From Chitinophagaceae bacterium (GTDB lineage Bacteria; Bacteroidota; Bacteroidia; Chitinophagales; Chitinophagaceae), in the NCBI GenBank assembly GCA_947459295.1, contig CANHCY010000019.1, positions 1 through 33,508 of the forward strand: a stretch of 33,508 nt of DNA, written 5' to 3'. Shown here in pieces: positions 1 to 7,836 of this stretch. How positions within the stretch are numbered: the stretch's first letter is position 1; each line of letters begins with the position of its first letter. The position numbers and the translations under genes were made by a program. The notes beneath the pieces were generated by a model that worked only from the letters and a program-made list of their open reading frames with translations, was not told where the DNA came from and did not search any database.

Positions 1-227
1 AAAGAAAGGATACGACGAACTGTGTCTGTTGGTTGAGCTCCTTTGTTTAACCAATCTAAAGATTTTTCACGATCTAAACTGATTGTTGCTGGAACTGTTA
101 ATGGATTGTAAGTACCAATTTTTTGGATAAACTTACCGTCTCTTGGTGCACGACCATCGGCTACTACGATGAAATAGAACGGTCTTTTTTTACTACCGTG
201 TCTTTGTAGTCTCATTTTTACTGCCAT
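1..227 (-). CDS. rpsP: 30S ribosomal protein S16, partial
   Basis: Structural protein of the small ribosomal subunit. The reverse strand from an ATG at 225-227 reads [19 protein letters not shown] and continues through [22 protein letters not shown], which is the classic S16 N-terminus with conserved RHG and DGR..RDG elements. About 75 codons are visible; the 3' end lies beyond the left edge of the window, so total length cannot be judged. It follows ffh on the same strand, as in the common ffh-rpsP-rimM cluster, but has its own promoter box at 273-280. Identification is by direct reading of the family signature and is essentially certain; only the C-terminus is unseen. Confidence 0.96.
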   Translation of the reverse strand, partial: MAVKMRLQRHGSKKRPFYFIVVADGRAPRDGKFIQKIGTYNPLTVPATISLDREKSLDWLNKGAQPTDTVRRILS

Positions 228-272
228 GTTAAATAGAAATTTATAGGCGTTATGAAATATTGTTAAGGGTTG

Positions 273-280
273 CAAATATA
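273..280 (-). promoter_or_regulatory. Promoter -7 box of rpsP
   Basis: The reverse strand reads TATATTTG, an exact match to the Bacteroidota -7 consensus TAnnTTTG, about 45 bases upstream of the rpsP ATG and downstream of the ffh stop. No good -33 TTG is visible at the usual spacing, so the call rests on the -7 box, its position, and the identical box upstream of ffh. Confidence 0.6.
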
Positions 281-339
281 GGCATTTTATACGGTTTTAG
301 ACGTAAAAACCATAAAAAAGCCTTAAATAATGGTAAAAA

Positions 340-1662
340 CTACCTTTTCATGCCTGGTAATCTGCCTCCCATTGGCATGTTATTCATCATTTTCATCATT
401 TGTTTCATCTGATCAAACTGCTTCATAAAGGCATTTACTTCGGCCAAATCTTTACCAGCACCTTTTGCAATACGCTGCTTTCTGCTTGGCGTAAGTGCAT
501 CTGGGTTGGCGCGCTCAAATGGCGTCATTGAATTGATCATGGCTTCGATGCCCACAAATGCGTTATCGTTTATATCAACATCTTTAATGGCTTTACCAAC
601 ACCTGGAATCATGCCCATTAAATCTTTGATGTTACCCATTTTTTTAATTTGCTGAAGCTGCGTTAAAAAATCCTGAAAATCAAACTGATTTTTTTTGATT
701 TTCTTTTCTAATTTTTTTGCTTCTACTTCATCAAATTGTGCTTGCGCTTTTTCTACAAGTGAAGTGATATCACCCATACCCAAAATACGCTGCGCCATAC
801 GGTCAGGATAAAAGATATCGAGTGTATCTAATTTCTCACCGCTACTCACAAACTTGATGGGTTTGTTGACTGTGTATTTAATAGTAAGCGCCGCACCACC
901 TCTTGTATCACCATCTAATTTTGTAAGTACAACACCGGTAAAATCGAGTCGGTCGTTAAATGCTTTTGCAGTGTTAACGGCGTCTTGTCCGGTCATGGAA
1001 TCTACCACAAATAAAATTTCGGTAGGATTCACGGCGGCCTTGATAGCAGCGACTTCTAGCATCATTGCTTCGTCTACTGCGAGACGGCCCGCGGTGTCAA
1101 TCACCACTACATTTTTATTGTTTGCTTTTGCGTGTGCAATAGCCGCTTTTGCAATGGCTACCGGATCTGTATTGCCTACTTCCGAATAAACTTCTACACC
1201 AACTTGACCCGCAAGTACCCCTAGCTGATCAATCGCTGCAGGACGGTATACATCCGCTGCAACAAGTAGCGGCGATTTACCCAATTTATTTTTTAAATGA
1301 TTGGCGAGTTTTCCTGTAAAAGTTGTTTTACCAGAACCTTGTAAACCAGCAATTAAAATAACGGCAGGGTTTCCAACAGCATTGAAATTAACAGCTTCAC
1401 CACCCATTAATTCGGTCAGTTCATCTTGCACAATTTTTACCATCAATTGTCCAGGACTTACCGCGTTGATTACTTTTTGTCCAACGGCTTTGTCTCTAAC
1501 TTTTTCGGTAAATTCTTTGGCAATTTTAAAGTTAACGTCAGCATCAATAAGTGCACGTCTAATATCCTTAATGGTATTGGCAATATTGAGGTCATTGATG
1601 CGCGCTTCGCCCTTTAAATTCTTAAATGCGCTTTCTAATTTTTCCGATAAACCTTGAAACAT
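340..1662 (-). CDS. ffh: Signal recognition particle protein Ffh (SRP54 GTPase)
   Basis: GTPase of the signal recognition particle. It binds 4.5S RNA and hydrophobic signal sequences and delivers ribosomes to the FtsY receptor at the inner membrane. The 440-residue protein has the full family layout: N domain (about 1-95), G domain with P-loop GLQGSGKTT near residue 107, DTAGR, and TKLDGDTRGG, then a methionine-rich M domain (about 300-440) with KKMGNIKDLMGMIPG, the RNA-binding region around TPSRKQRIAKG, and a Met-rich tail. Length is normal for bacteria. Start is the ATG reading MFQGLSEKLESAFKNLKG, the standard Ffh N-terminus. rpsP lies downstream on the same strand. Its own promoter box is at 1710-1717. 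Confidence 0.98.
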   Translation of the reverse strand: MFQGLSEKLESAFKNLKGEARINDLNIANTIKDIRRALIDADVNFKIAKEFTEKVRDKAVGQKVINAVSPGQLMVKIVQDELTELMGGEAVNFNAVGNPAVILIAGLQGSGKTTFTGKLANHLKNKLGKSPLLVAADVYRPAAIDQLGVLAGQVGVEVYSEVGNTDPVAIAKAAIAHAKANNKNVVVIDTAGRLAVDEAMMLEVAAIKAAVNPTEILFVVDSMTGQDAVNTAKAFNDRLDFTGVVLTKLDGDTRGGAALTIKYTVNKPIKFVSSGEKLDTLDIFYPDRMAQRILGMGDITSLVEKAQAQFDEVEAKKLEKKIKKNQFDFQDFLTQLQQIKKMGNIKDLMGMIPGVGKAIKDVDINDNAFVGIEAMINSMTPFERANPDALTPSRKQRIAKGAGKDLAEVNAFMKQFDQMKQMMKMMNNMPMGGRLPGMKR

Positions 1663-1709
1663 AACAGTCTGATTTTCCCTGATAAATAAGCCAATAATAG
1701 CTTGGGCTG

Positions 1710-1717
1710 CAAATATA
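1710..1717 (-). promoter_or_regulatory. Promoter -7 box of ffh
   Basis: The reverse strand reads TATATTTG followed by CAGCC, an exact TAnnTTTG match and nearly the same sequence as the rpsP box. It would give a 5' leader of roughly 40 bases before the ffh ATG. A clear -33 TTG is not seen at 19-21 bases. Confidence 0.6.
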
Positions 1718-1879
1718 GGTTGGAATCAAACTAATTTTAACCATTTTTTGACAAGTATTTGTGAAAATGGGGATAAGATAAAAAACTTTCAATTAATTGA
1801 TTATCAACATTTTACGTAATCATATATAAAACCATTCAGGTATTTGCCGCAGATTTACACGAGTGGTATAAAAAAACAT

Positions 1880-1909
1880 TTGGCGGGGTTAGATTATTTA
1901 ATATTATTG
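1880..1909 (+). promoter_or_regulatory. Promoter of START-like gene
   Basis: TTG at 1880-1882 and TATTATTG at 1902-1909 (7 of 8 matches to TAnnTTTG) are separated by 19 bases, the expected -33/-7 spacing in Bacteroidota. Predicted transcription start is about 25-30 bases before the ATG at 1943. The box lies inside the in-frame extension that begins at 1844, which argues for the shorter start. Confidence 0.5.
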
Positions 1910-1942
1910 CGTGACTACAAGGGTAGTAAAATAGAGAAAGTA

Positions 1943-2326
1943 ATGAGTAAGAAGCAATTATTTACGTTAGAATTTCCAGTGAGATGCTCTCCAGGTATAT
2001 TATTTGATTTTTTATCGACGCCGGCCGGTTTACAAGAGTGGTTCGCCGACAAAGTAGACGAATGGGATGGTGAATTTAGTTTTTCTTGGGGTGGTGGTGA
2101 GCCAGACAAAGCACAAGTCATTGAAAAGGAGCAAGATAAATTTATAAAGTACCAATGGCTTCATTCTGAAAAAAACGAATATTTCGAATTCAAAATTGAA
2201 AAAACAGAAATTTCAAACCAAACAGTTTTGATTATTAAAGATTTTGCTGAAAAAAATGAAATCAAAGATCAAAGTCAACTTTGGGAGTACCAAGTGAAAG
2301 AACTGTTTCATAGATTAGGTGCCTAG
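1943..2326 (+). CDS. START-like (SRPBCC/AHSA1-type) domain protein
   Basis: Small 127-residue soluble protein of the Bacteroidota START-like family, a helix-grip fold related to AHSA1/SRPBCC proteins that usually bind a hydrophobic ligand or a partner protein. Function is not known. The pattern LEFPVRCSPGILFDFLSTP, GLQEWFADKV, then alternating strands and a C-terminal amphipathic helix (LWEYQVKELFHRLGA) is typical. I chose the ATG at 1943 rather than the frame opening at 1844, because the extra 33 residues are not family-like and a promoter-like pair lies inside them. First gene of the plus-strand run; the LptF/G-like permease follows 63 bases later, so co-transcription is possible. It is divergent from ffh. 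Confidence 0.8.
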   Translation: MSKKQLFTLEFPVRCSPGILFDFLSTPAGLQEWFADKVDEWDGEFSFSWGGGEPDKAQVIEKEQDKFIKYQWLHSEKNEYFEFKIEKTEISNQTVLIIKDFAEKNEIKDQSQLWEYQVKELFHRLGA

Positions 2327-2389
2327 GTCTCCATCTTTTCTGCGCCTGCTACAATTATTAAGTTATCTTCAAAAGAATCCTGCAGCGCT

Positions 2390-3823
2390 TTGATTAAAAA
2401 ATTAGACATACTCATTATTCGTTCTTTCATTGGACCGTTTATTGGTGCTTTTCTAATTTCGTTGTTTGTACTGACCATGCAATTTTTTTGGTTGTACATC
2501 GATGATTTAGTGGGCAAAGGATTAGACCTTCCTACCCTCTTATATTTAATTGGCCTCGTAACATTATCATGGGTTCCCATTGCACTTCCATTAGCGCTCC
2601 TTTTTTCTTCCATCATGACTTTTGGAAATTTAGGAGAATCGTTTGAGCTTGTAGCCATCAAAGCTGCTGGCATTCCACTCATACGCTTTATGCGCCCGCT
2701 CGTTGTGATTACTATTTTCTTAAGCGGCCTTGCCTTTTTATTTGCCAATAATATTATTCCTGTTACGCAGCTCAAATTAGCCACCCTCAAATTTGACATC
2801 ATTGTTGCTAAGCCAGCTATCGATATTAAAGAAGGTGTTTTTTATGATAAGCTGGACGGCTACGTTATTAAATTAGGTAGAAAAGAAAAAAACGATAGCG
2901 TTATTCATGACATCGTTTTATTTGAAAAAAATTACAGTTTACAAGACAATGTACTCTTTGCAGAAAGCGGTATCATGCGCGTTACAAAGGATAAAAAATA
3001 CCTAGAGTTTATATTGAAAAATGGATGGCGTTACGAAGAAAGAGGGGTAAGAGGTACGCCAAAAACAGAATTTATCCGACTTGGATTTAAAACCTATAAA
3101 AAAATATTTGACTTAAAAAGTTTTCAGCTTAAAAAAAGCGGAGACAGTAGTTTTTACGATCCAAAAATGTTAAGCGTAAGACAATTAAATACGGCTATCG
3201 ATTCTATAGATAACGTGGATAGCATGTATACGGCAAGAACTAGAAAAGAAGTAAACCCCTACATTCGTTTTGCTCGCTATACCACCGATACCGGATGGAC
3301 GATGACTGCTGCTGCAAAAGCGGGTATCAAAAAAAATTACAAAAACTTTGATGAAGCCATTCCCGATTCCATTCAAAACGAATGTATCGAAAGCGCTTCC
3401 AATCAAGTAACAGGTATAAAAAACAATGTAAACTATTTAGCCCTCGACTACAAAGAGCGTCAAACCTCACTGCAACTGCATCAAATTGAGTGGCACCGGA
3501 AGTTTACTTTATCTGCAGCATGTCTTGTGCTGTTTTTAATTGGCGCTCCACTAGGTTCCATTATTAGAAAAGGAGGACTTGGTACGCCTCTTGTATTTGC
3601 CATTATCTTTTTTGTCATCTTTCACCTCTTTAATACGTTTGGAGAAAAGTTTGTTAAGTCTGCGCAGCTAAGTCCGCTCATGGGCATGTGGCTTTCTACC
3701 TTTATACTACTTCCTATCAGTATTTTTTTAGTGGTTAAAGCCATGGCAGACGCACAACTGTTTAACCAGGAGTATTACTACAGACTGTTTACCAAAATTC
3801 GCGCCTATACCCGCAAGTTTTAA
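2390..3823 (+). CDS. LptF/LptG family permease (YjgP/YjgQ)
   Basis: Inner-membrane permease of the lipopolysaccharide export ABC transporter, which pulls LPS from the inner membrane into the Lpt bridge. The 477-residue protein has three N-terminal membrane segments (about 12-35, 52-75, 100-120), a large periplasmic domain (about 125-365) and three C-terminal segments (about 372-388, 400-418, 428-450). GESFELVAIKAAGIP near residue 82 matches the cytoplasmic coupling helix that contacts the LptB ATPase. Start is a TTG giving MIKKLDILIIRSFIGPF, the usual family N-terminus; no in-frame ATG lies upstream. A segment of about 90 residues before TM4 is long and polar, as in Bacteroidota homologues. 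Whether it is F or G cannot be told from sequence alone. Confidence 0.9.
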   Translation: MIKKLDILIIRSFIGPFIGAFLISLFVLTMQFFWLYIDDLVGKGLDLPTLLYLIGLVTLSWVPIALPLALLFSSIMTFGNLGESFELVAIKAAGIPLIRFMRPLVVITIFLSGLAFLFANNIIPVTQLKLATLKFDIIVAKPAIDIKEGVFYDKLDGYVIKLGRKEKNDSVIHDIVLFEKNYSLQDNVLFAESGIMRVTKDKKYLEFILKNGWRYEERGVRGTPKTEFIRLGFKTYKKIFDLKSFQLKKSGDSSFYDPKMLSVRQLNTAIDSIDNVDSMYTARTRKEVNPYIRFARYTTDTGWTMTAAAKAGIKKNYKNFDEAIPDSIQNECIESASNQVTGIKNNVNYLALDYKERQTSLQLHQIEWHRKFTLSAACLVLFLIGAPLGSIIRKGGLGTPLVFAIIFFVIFHLFNTFGEKFVKSAQLSPLMGMWLSTFILLPISIFLVVKAMADAQLFNQEYYYRLFTKIRAYTRKF

Positions 3824-3853
3824 AGTAACTTTAGGTAACTAAATTTTAATACC

Positions 3854-4645
3854 ATGTCAGTGCAAGATTCAAACAAAAATTCTAGACGGAATTTTATAGA
3901 AACAACTGCTAAAGCAGCCATGGTTACCGCAGTTACGGCTAGCCACTTAAGTGTCTTTGCTTCAAATAATAAATTTGCGCCGGTCCTGCCAACAAATGTT
4001 GCCCCAAACACATCTCCAGCGTTTATTGGCACTTCCTTTACACAACTTCCTTTACCATACGCCTATACAGCACTCGAGCCGTTTATAGATGCGCTCACCA
4101 TGGAAATTCATTATAGTAAGCACGCTGCGGGTTATGCAAAAAATGTACAAGATGCTGCTGCTGCAGAAAACGTAAATACCAATAGCAACCTCGAAGAGGT
4201 TCTACAAAAAATAAGTAGTTACTCCACTAAAATGCGCAATAATGCAGGTGGCCATTACAACCACGAACTTTTTTGGAACTGCATGAAAGCCGCTCCAGCT
4301 GGCGTTCCTTCAGGAGTACTCGCCGCTGCGATCAATAATAGCTACGGCTCAATGGATGCATTTAAAACACAATTTGCAGACGCAGCAAAAAATAGATTTG
4401 GAAGTGGATGGGCATGGCTTGTTGTTACAGCTGACAAAAAATTAGCCATTGGCTCTACCCCTAATCAAGACAATCCACTCATGGATGTAAGTGCTTTTAA
4501 AGGATTTCCATTAATGGGTTTAGATATTTGGGAACACGCCTACTATTTAAAATATCAAAACAAAAGAGCCGATTATATTACCGCTTGGTTTAACCTGGTT
4601 AACTGGGATTTTGTAGCAGCCAGATTTGAAAAAGCCATGCAATAA
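3854..4645 (+). CDS. Superoxide dismutase, Fe/Mn family, Mn-type residues, Tat-exported
   Basis: Converts superoxide to oxygen and hydrogen peroxide. Metal ligands are readable: His86 in MEIHYSKH, His137 in AGGHYNHELFW, Asp224 and His228 in LDIWEHAYY. Gly133 and Gln205 (in NQDNPLMD) follow the Mn-type pattern rather than the Fe-type, although metal use needs assay. The N-terminus has a twin-arginine signal (SRRNFI at 10-15, then an Ala-rich hydrophobic stretch to about residue 37), so the folded, metal-loaded enzyme is probably exported to the periplasm. That explains the 263-residue length against about 200 for cytosolic forms. A weak -7 box TAACTTTA lies at 3826-3833. The OsmC-like gene follows 10 bases later. 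Confidence 0.95.
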   Translation: MSVQDSNKNSRRNFIETTAKAAMVTAVTASHLSVFASNNKFAPVLPTNVAPNTSPAFIGTSFTQLPLPYAYTALEPFIDALTMEIHYSKHAAGYAKNVQDAAAAENVNTNSNLEEVLQKISSYSTKMRNNAGGHYNHELFWNCMKAAPAGVPSGVLAAAINNSYGSMDAFKTQFADAAKNRFGSGWAWLVVTADKKLAIGSTPNQDNPLMDVSAFKGFPLMGLDIWEHAYYLKYQNKRADYITAWFNLVNWDFVAARFEKAMQ

Positions 4646-4655
4646 ATACTTAACA

Positions 4656-5066
4656 ATGAAAGTAACTACAAATTGGGTGAGTCATTTGGCATTTGATGCC
4701 AGTTCAGAAACGGGTCAAACCATACGACTAGACACTACTATCGAAAATGGAAGTTTAGATTCAGGTATGAATCCTAAAAAATTAATGTTGGCATCACTTT
4801 GTGGCTGCAGTGGTATTGATGTTGTTGAAATACTCAACAAAATGAAAGTGCCATTTACAAAACTAATTATTGAAGCCACTGCAGAACAAACGGACACCAT
4901 TCCAAAAGTATTTTCGGTGATTCATATGGTTTATAAAGCAGACGTGGGAGAAGCCCAACTCGATCACTTTAAAAGAGCCGTGAGTTTAAGCCACGAAAAG
5001 TATTGTGGCGTATCTGCGATGCTTGCTAAAACTTGCCCCATACATTATACCCTAGAGCGCATTTAA
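4656..5066 (+). CDS. OsmC/Ohr-family protein
   Basis: A 136-residue OsmC-fold protein; family members reduce organic hydroperoxides with a pair of cysteines. Visible features are the central helix LMLASLCGCSGIDVVEIL with Cys in CGCSG, and a second Cys in SHEKYCGVSAMLAKTC, positioned as the peroxidatic and resolving pair. The start is the ATG at 4656, 10 bases after the SOD stop; an in-frame opening at 4626 would overlap SOD and is not needed. Being directly behind a superoxide dismutase suggests an oxidative-stress pair, but this YhfA-like subgroup is less well characterised than true Ohr, so the exact substrate is open. Confidence 0.85.
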   Translation: MKVTTNWVSHLAFDASSETGQTIRLDTTIENGSLDSGMNPKKLMLASLCGCSGIDVVEILNKMKVPFTKLIIEATAEQTDTIPKVFSVIHMVYKADVGEAQLDHFKRAVSLSHEKYCGVSAMLAKTCPIHYTLERI

Positions 5067-5086
5067 ATAGGTTTTAAAACGCATTT

Positions 5087-6073
5087 GTGAAATTAGCCAA
5101 AGAAAATTTTAAAGTTCAAATTGTTATTACCAGCCTGGGTGTTATACTGCTTGGCGTAAAAACAGTGGCTTATTTTTATACGCATTCACTAGCCGTTTTA
5201 ACAGATGCACTAGAAAGTATTGTAAATGTAGTGGCCGGTTTTATTGGCCTTTACAGTTTATATGTGGCAGCTAAGCCAAAAGACGTAGACCACCCTTATG
5301 GGCATGGTAAAGCAGAATTTATTTCGGCTGCGGCTGAAGGCACTTTAATTATTGTAGCTGGCGTATTAATTGTATACGAAACATTGGCTAATTTATTTAA
5401 TAATGCGCCCCTGCATGCACTCGATACAGGACTTTGGCTTGTTGGCGCGACTGCCGTTCTTAATTATTTTGCTGGAGCAGTTTGTATTAAAATTGGTAAA
5501 AGAAATAAATCGTTGGCGCTACAAGCCAGTGGGAAACATTTGCAAATAGATACCTATTCAACGCTGGCCATTGTAGCAGGCATTGTCGCTATGCTTATCT
5601 GGGAAGTATACTGGATAGATAAAGTAATTGCACTGGGCATGAGTGCGCTTATTATTTATAATGGCTACAAAATTTTAAGGTCATCCTTTGCTGGTATCAT
5701 GGATGAAGCCGACCTCGATTTATTAAATAAATTTATTGGGGTACTGAATCAAAACAAAGTAGAAAACTGGATTGACCTGCATAATTTACGCGTTATCAAA
5801 TATGGTAGCCTATTACATATCGATTGTCACTTAACCGTACCCTGGTTTTTAAATGTGCATGAAGCCCACCGGGAAATAGACAGCTTATCGGACCTCATTA
5901 AATCACATTTTGGTGACGCCATTGAACTTTTTGTGCATACCGATGGTTGTTTAGCCATCAGCTGTGGCATTTGTAATAAAAATTGCCCCGAAAGACAAGC
6001 CACATTTGAAAAGAAACTAACTTGGACCCTCGATAATATCCTATCCAATAAAAAACATCAATTAGAACCTTAG
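5087..6073 (+). CDS. Cation diffusion facilitator (CDF) metal exporter
   Basis: Inner-membrane antiporter exporting divalent metal ions (Zn, Fe, Mn or Co are possible) in exchange for protons. The 328-residue protein has about six membrane segments in the first 205 residues and a cytoplasmic ferredoxin-like domain (about 210-295). Transport-site residues in TM2 are Asp40, Glu43 and Asn47 (TDALESIVN), and in TM5 His and Asp in KHLQIDTYS. HPYGHGKAEF is the conserved loop after TM2. The C-terminus adds a Cys cluster, GCLAISCGICNKNC, possibly a soft-metal sensor. Start is GTG at 5087, giving MKLAKENFKVQ; it follows OsmC by 20 bases. Substrate cannot be assigned, since the TM2 site is not the textbook D-D or H-D form. 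Confidence 0.88.
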   Translation: MKLAKENFKVQIVITSLGVILLGVKTVAYFYTHSLAVLTDALESIVNVVAGFIGLYSLYVAAKPKDVDHPYGHGKAEFISAAAEGTLIIVAGVLIVYETLANLFNNAPLHALDTGLWLVGATAVLNYFAGAVCIKIGKRNKSLALQASGKHLQIDTYSTLAIVAGIVAMLIWEVYWIDKVIALGMSALIIYNGYKILRSSFAGIMDEADLDLLNKFIGVLNQNKVENWIDLHNLRVIKYGSLLHIDCHLTVPWFLNVHEAHREIDSLSDLIKSHFGDAIELFVHTDGCLAISCGICNKNCPERQATFEKKLTWTLDNILSNKKHQLEP

Positions 6074-6085
6074 AAAATACATCCT

Positions 6086-7453
6086 ATGCAAGTTTGGAAA
6101 GACTATCAAGAAAAAAACAAAGACCGTTTTTTAGAAGAATTATTAGCATTGCTACGCATACCTAGTGTGAGTGCAAGAACGGAAAATAAAAATGACATGC
6201 TTACCTGCGCGGAAGCGGTTAAAAAAGGTTTATTGGATGCTGGCGCTACAACCGCTACAATTTATCCAACAGAAGGCCACCCAATTGTTTATGGTGAAAA
6301 AATAATTGATCCTGCACTTCCTACCGTGCTTGTGTACGGGCACTATGATGTGCAACCCGCAGATCCATTAGAACTATGGAACAGCGGACCTTTTGATCCG
6401 GTTATAAAAGATGGAAAAATTTATGCGCGTGGATCGGCAGATGATAAAGGTCAATTTTATATGCACGTGAAAGCGTTAGAGACGATGGTGGAAACGGGTA
6501 CGCTTAGCACCAATATCAAATTTTTAATTGAAGGTGAAGAAGAAGTAGGTAGCCCTAATTTAGCCACGTTTGTGAAAGCGAATAAAGCATTACTGGACGC
6601 TAACGTTATTTTAATTAGTGATACTTCTATGATCAGCATGGAAAATCCTTCTATCGATATTGGCGTGCGTGGATTAAGTTATATCGAGGTAGAAGTAACC
6701 GGACCTAATAGAGATTTACATAGTGGTGTTTATGGTGGCGCTGTTGCCAACCCTATTACTATGCTTTCAAAAATGATTGCATCTTGCCACGACGAAAATA
6801 ATCATATTACCATTCCAGGTTTTTATGACGATGTTGTTGAATCAACAGATATCGAAAGAGCTAAAATGGCCGAAGCACCTTTTGATGCTACGGAATATGC
6901 AAAGGATTTAGGTGTGCAAACTTTATGGGGCGAAAAAGGATATAGCAGTAACGAAAGAACGGGCATAAGACCAACCCTTGAGGTTAATGGCATTTGGGGT
7001 GGCTACACCGGTGAAGGCGCTAAAACCGTGCTTCCTTCTAAAGCATTTGCAAAAATTTCTTGTAGACTGGTACCCAATCAATCGTCTGAGGTCATTACAG
7101 AAAAAATAATCAACTACTTTACTTCTATTGCGCCAGCTGGTGTAACGGTAAAAGCGTCGGAGCACCATGGTGGCGAGCCTTACATGACACCTATTGACTC
7201 TAAAGAATATCAAGCGGCTGCGAGCGCTATTGCTGCCACTTTTGGTAAAGATCCTATTCCAGTAAGAGGCGGTGGTAGTATTCCTATTTGCGCTTTATTT
7301 GAAAAAGAACTAGGTCTTAAAATTGTTTTCATGGGCTTTGGACTTGATAGTGATAATTTACATAGCCCCAACGAAAAATTTGACATCGTCAATTTTTACA
7401 AGGGCATAGAAACCATTCCTTACTTTCACCAGTTTTATGCAAGCAGCAAGTAA
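6086..7453 (+). CDS. M20-family dipeptidase
   Basis: Zinc-dependent cytosolic metallopeptidase, most like the M20 dipeptidase/CNDP group. Active-site motifs are clear: YGHYDVQP (His86, Asp88), ARGSADDKGQ (bridging Asp119), IEGEEEVGS (catalytic and ligand Glu around 151-153), and the dimerisation domain beginning around VEVTGPNRDLHSGVYGG. A late His ligand is in FGLDSDNLHSPNEKF. Length 455 is normal. The ATG at 6086 lies 12 bases after the CDF stop. Its last 17 bases overlap the start of the S4-domain gene. Substrate is probably Xaa-Xaa dipeptides; this is by family, not shown here. Confidence 0.92.
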   Translation: MQVWKDYQEKNKDRFLEELLALLRIPSVSARTENKNDMLTCAEAVKKGLLDAGATTATIYPTEGHPIVYGEKIIDPALPTVLVYGHYDVQPADPLELWNSGPFDPVIKDGKIYARGSADDKGQFYMHVKALETMVETGTLSTNIKFLIEGEEEVGSPNLATFVKANKALLDANVILISDTSMISMENPSIDIGVRGLSYIEVEVTGPNRDLHSGVYGGAVANPITMLSKMIASCHDENNHITIPGFYDDVVESTDIERAKMAEAPFDATEYAKDLGVQTLWGEKGYSSNERTGIRPTLEVNGIWGGYTGEGAKTVLPSKAFAKISCRLVPNQSSEVITEKIINYFTSIAPAGVTVKASEHHGGEPYMTPIDSKEYQAAASAIAATFGKDPIPVRGGGSIPICALFEKELGLKIVFMGFGLDSDNLHSPNEKFDIVNFYKGIETIPYFHQFYASSK

Positions 7454-7826
7454 AGAAAAACTTCGTATTGATAAATACCTCTGGGCTATTCGTTTGTTTA
7501 AAACGAGAAGCCAAGCTGGTGATGCTTGCAGCAAGGGTAAGGTAAAATGTAATGGCGATAATGTAAAAGCAGCCAAAGTTGTAAACCTAGGTGATGTATA
7601 CGATGTAAAAACAGAAGCGCGCAGATGGGTGGTTAAAGTAACGGGCTTACTAGAAAAAAGGGTTCAATACCCTGAGGCTATTTTGCATTACGAAGATCAA
7701 ACACCACCCGAAGAGCTGGACCGCGTTTCTTATGAGGCGGCTACCTATCAAACCGGTAAACGTTTGAGTAAAATAGGAAGACCTACCAAAAAACAACGCA
7801 GGGATATTGAGGGTTTTATGGAATAA
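7437..7826 (+). CDS. S4-domain RNA-binding protein (Hsp15/HslR-like)
   Basis: A 129-residue protein with an N-terminal S4 RNA-binding domain (about 9-70: LRIDKYLWAIRLFKTRSQAGDAC, then KVKCNGDNVKAAKVVNLGDVYDV) and a basic C-terminal tail ending in GRPTKKQRRDIEGFME. Hsp15-type proteins rescue stalled 50S subunits that carry a nascent chain. The start codon lies 17 bases inside the M20 peptidase gene; no later in-frame start precedes the S4 fold, so the overlap seems real and suggests translational coupling. trmD follows after 10 bases, giving a small RNA-related pair. Confidence 0.88.
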   Translation: MQAASKEKLRIDKYLWAIRLFKTRSQAGDACSKGKVKCNGDNVKAAKVVNLGDVYDVKTEARRWVVKVTGLLEKRVQYPEAILHYEDQTPPEELDRVSYEAATYQTGKRLSKIGRPTKKQRRDIEGFME

Positions 7827-7836
7827 AAAATAAAGC

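Noticed and set aside
854..1657. Open frames on the plus strand inside ffh
   Set aside because: They are antisense to a gene with a complete family signature, have no recognisable domains and no promoter or start context.
1844..1942. Longer N-terminus for the START-like protein
   Set aside because: The extra 33 residues do not resemble the family and a promoter-like pair lies inside them.
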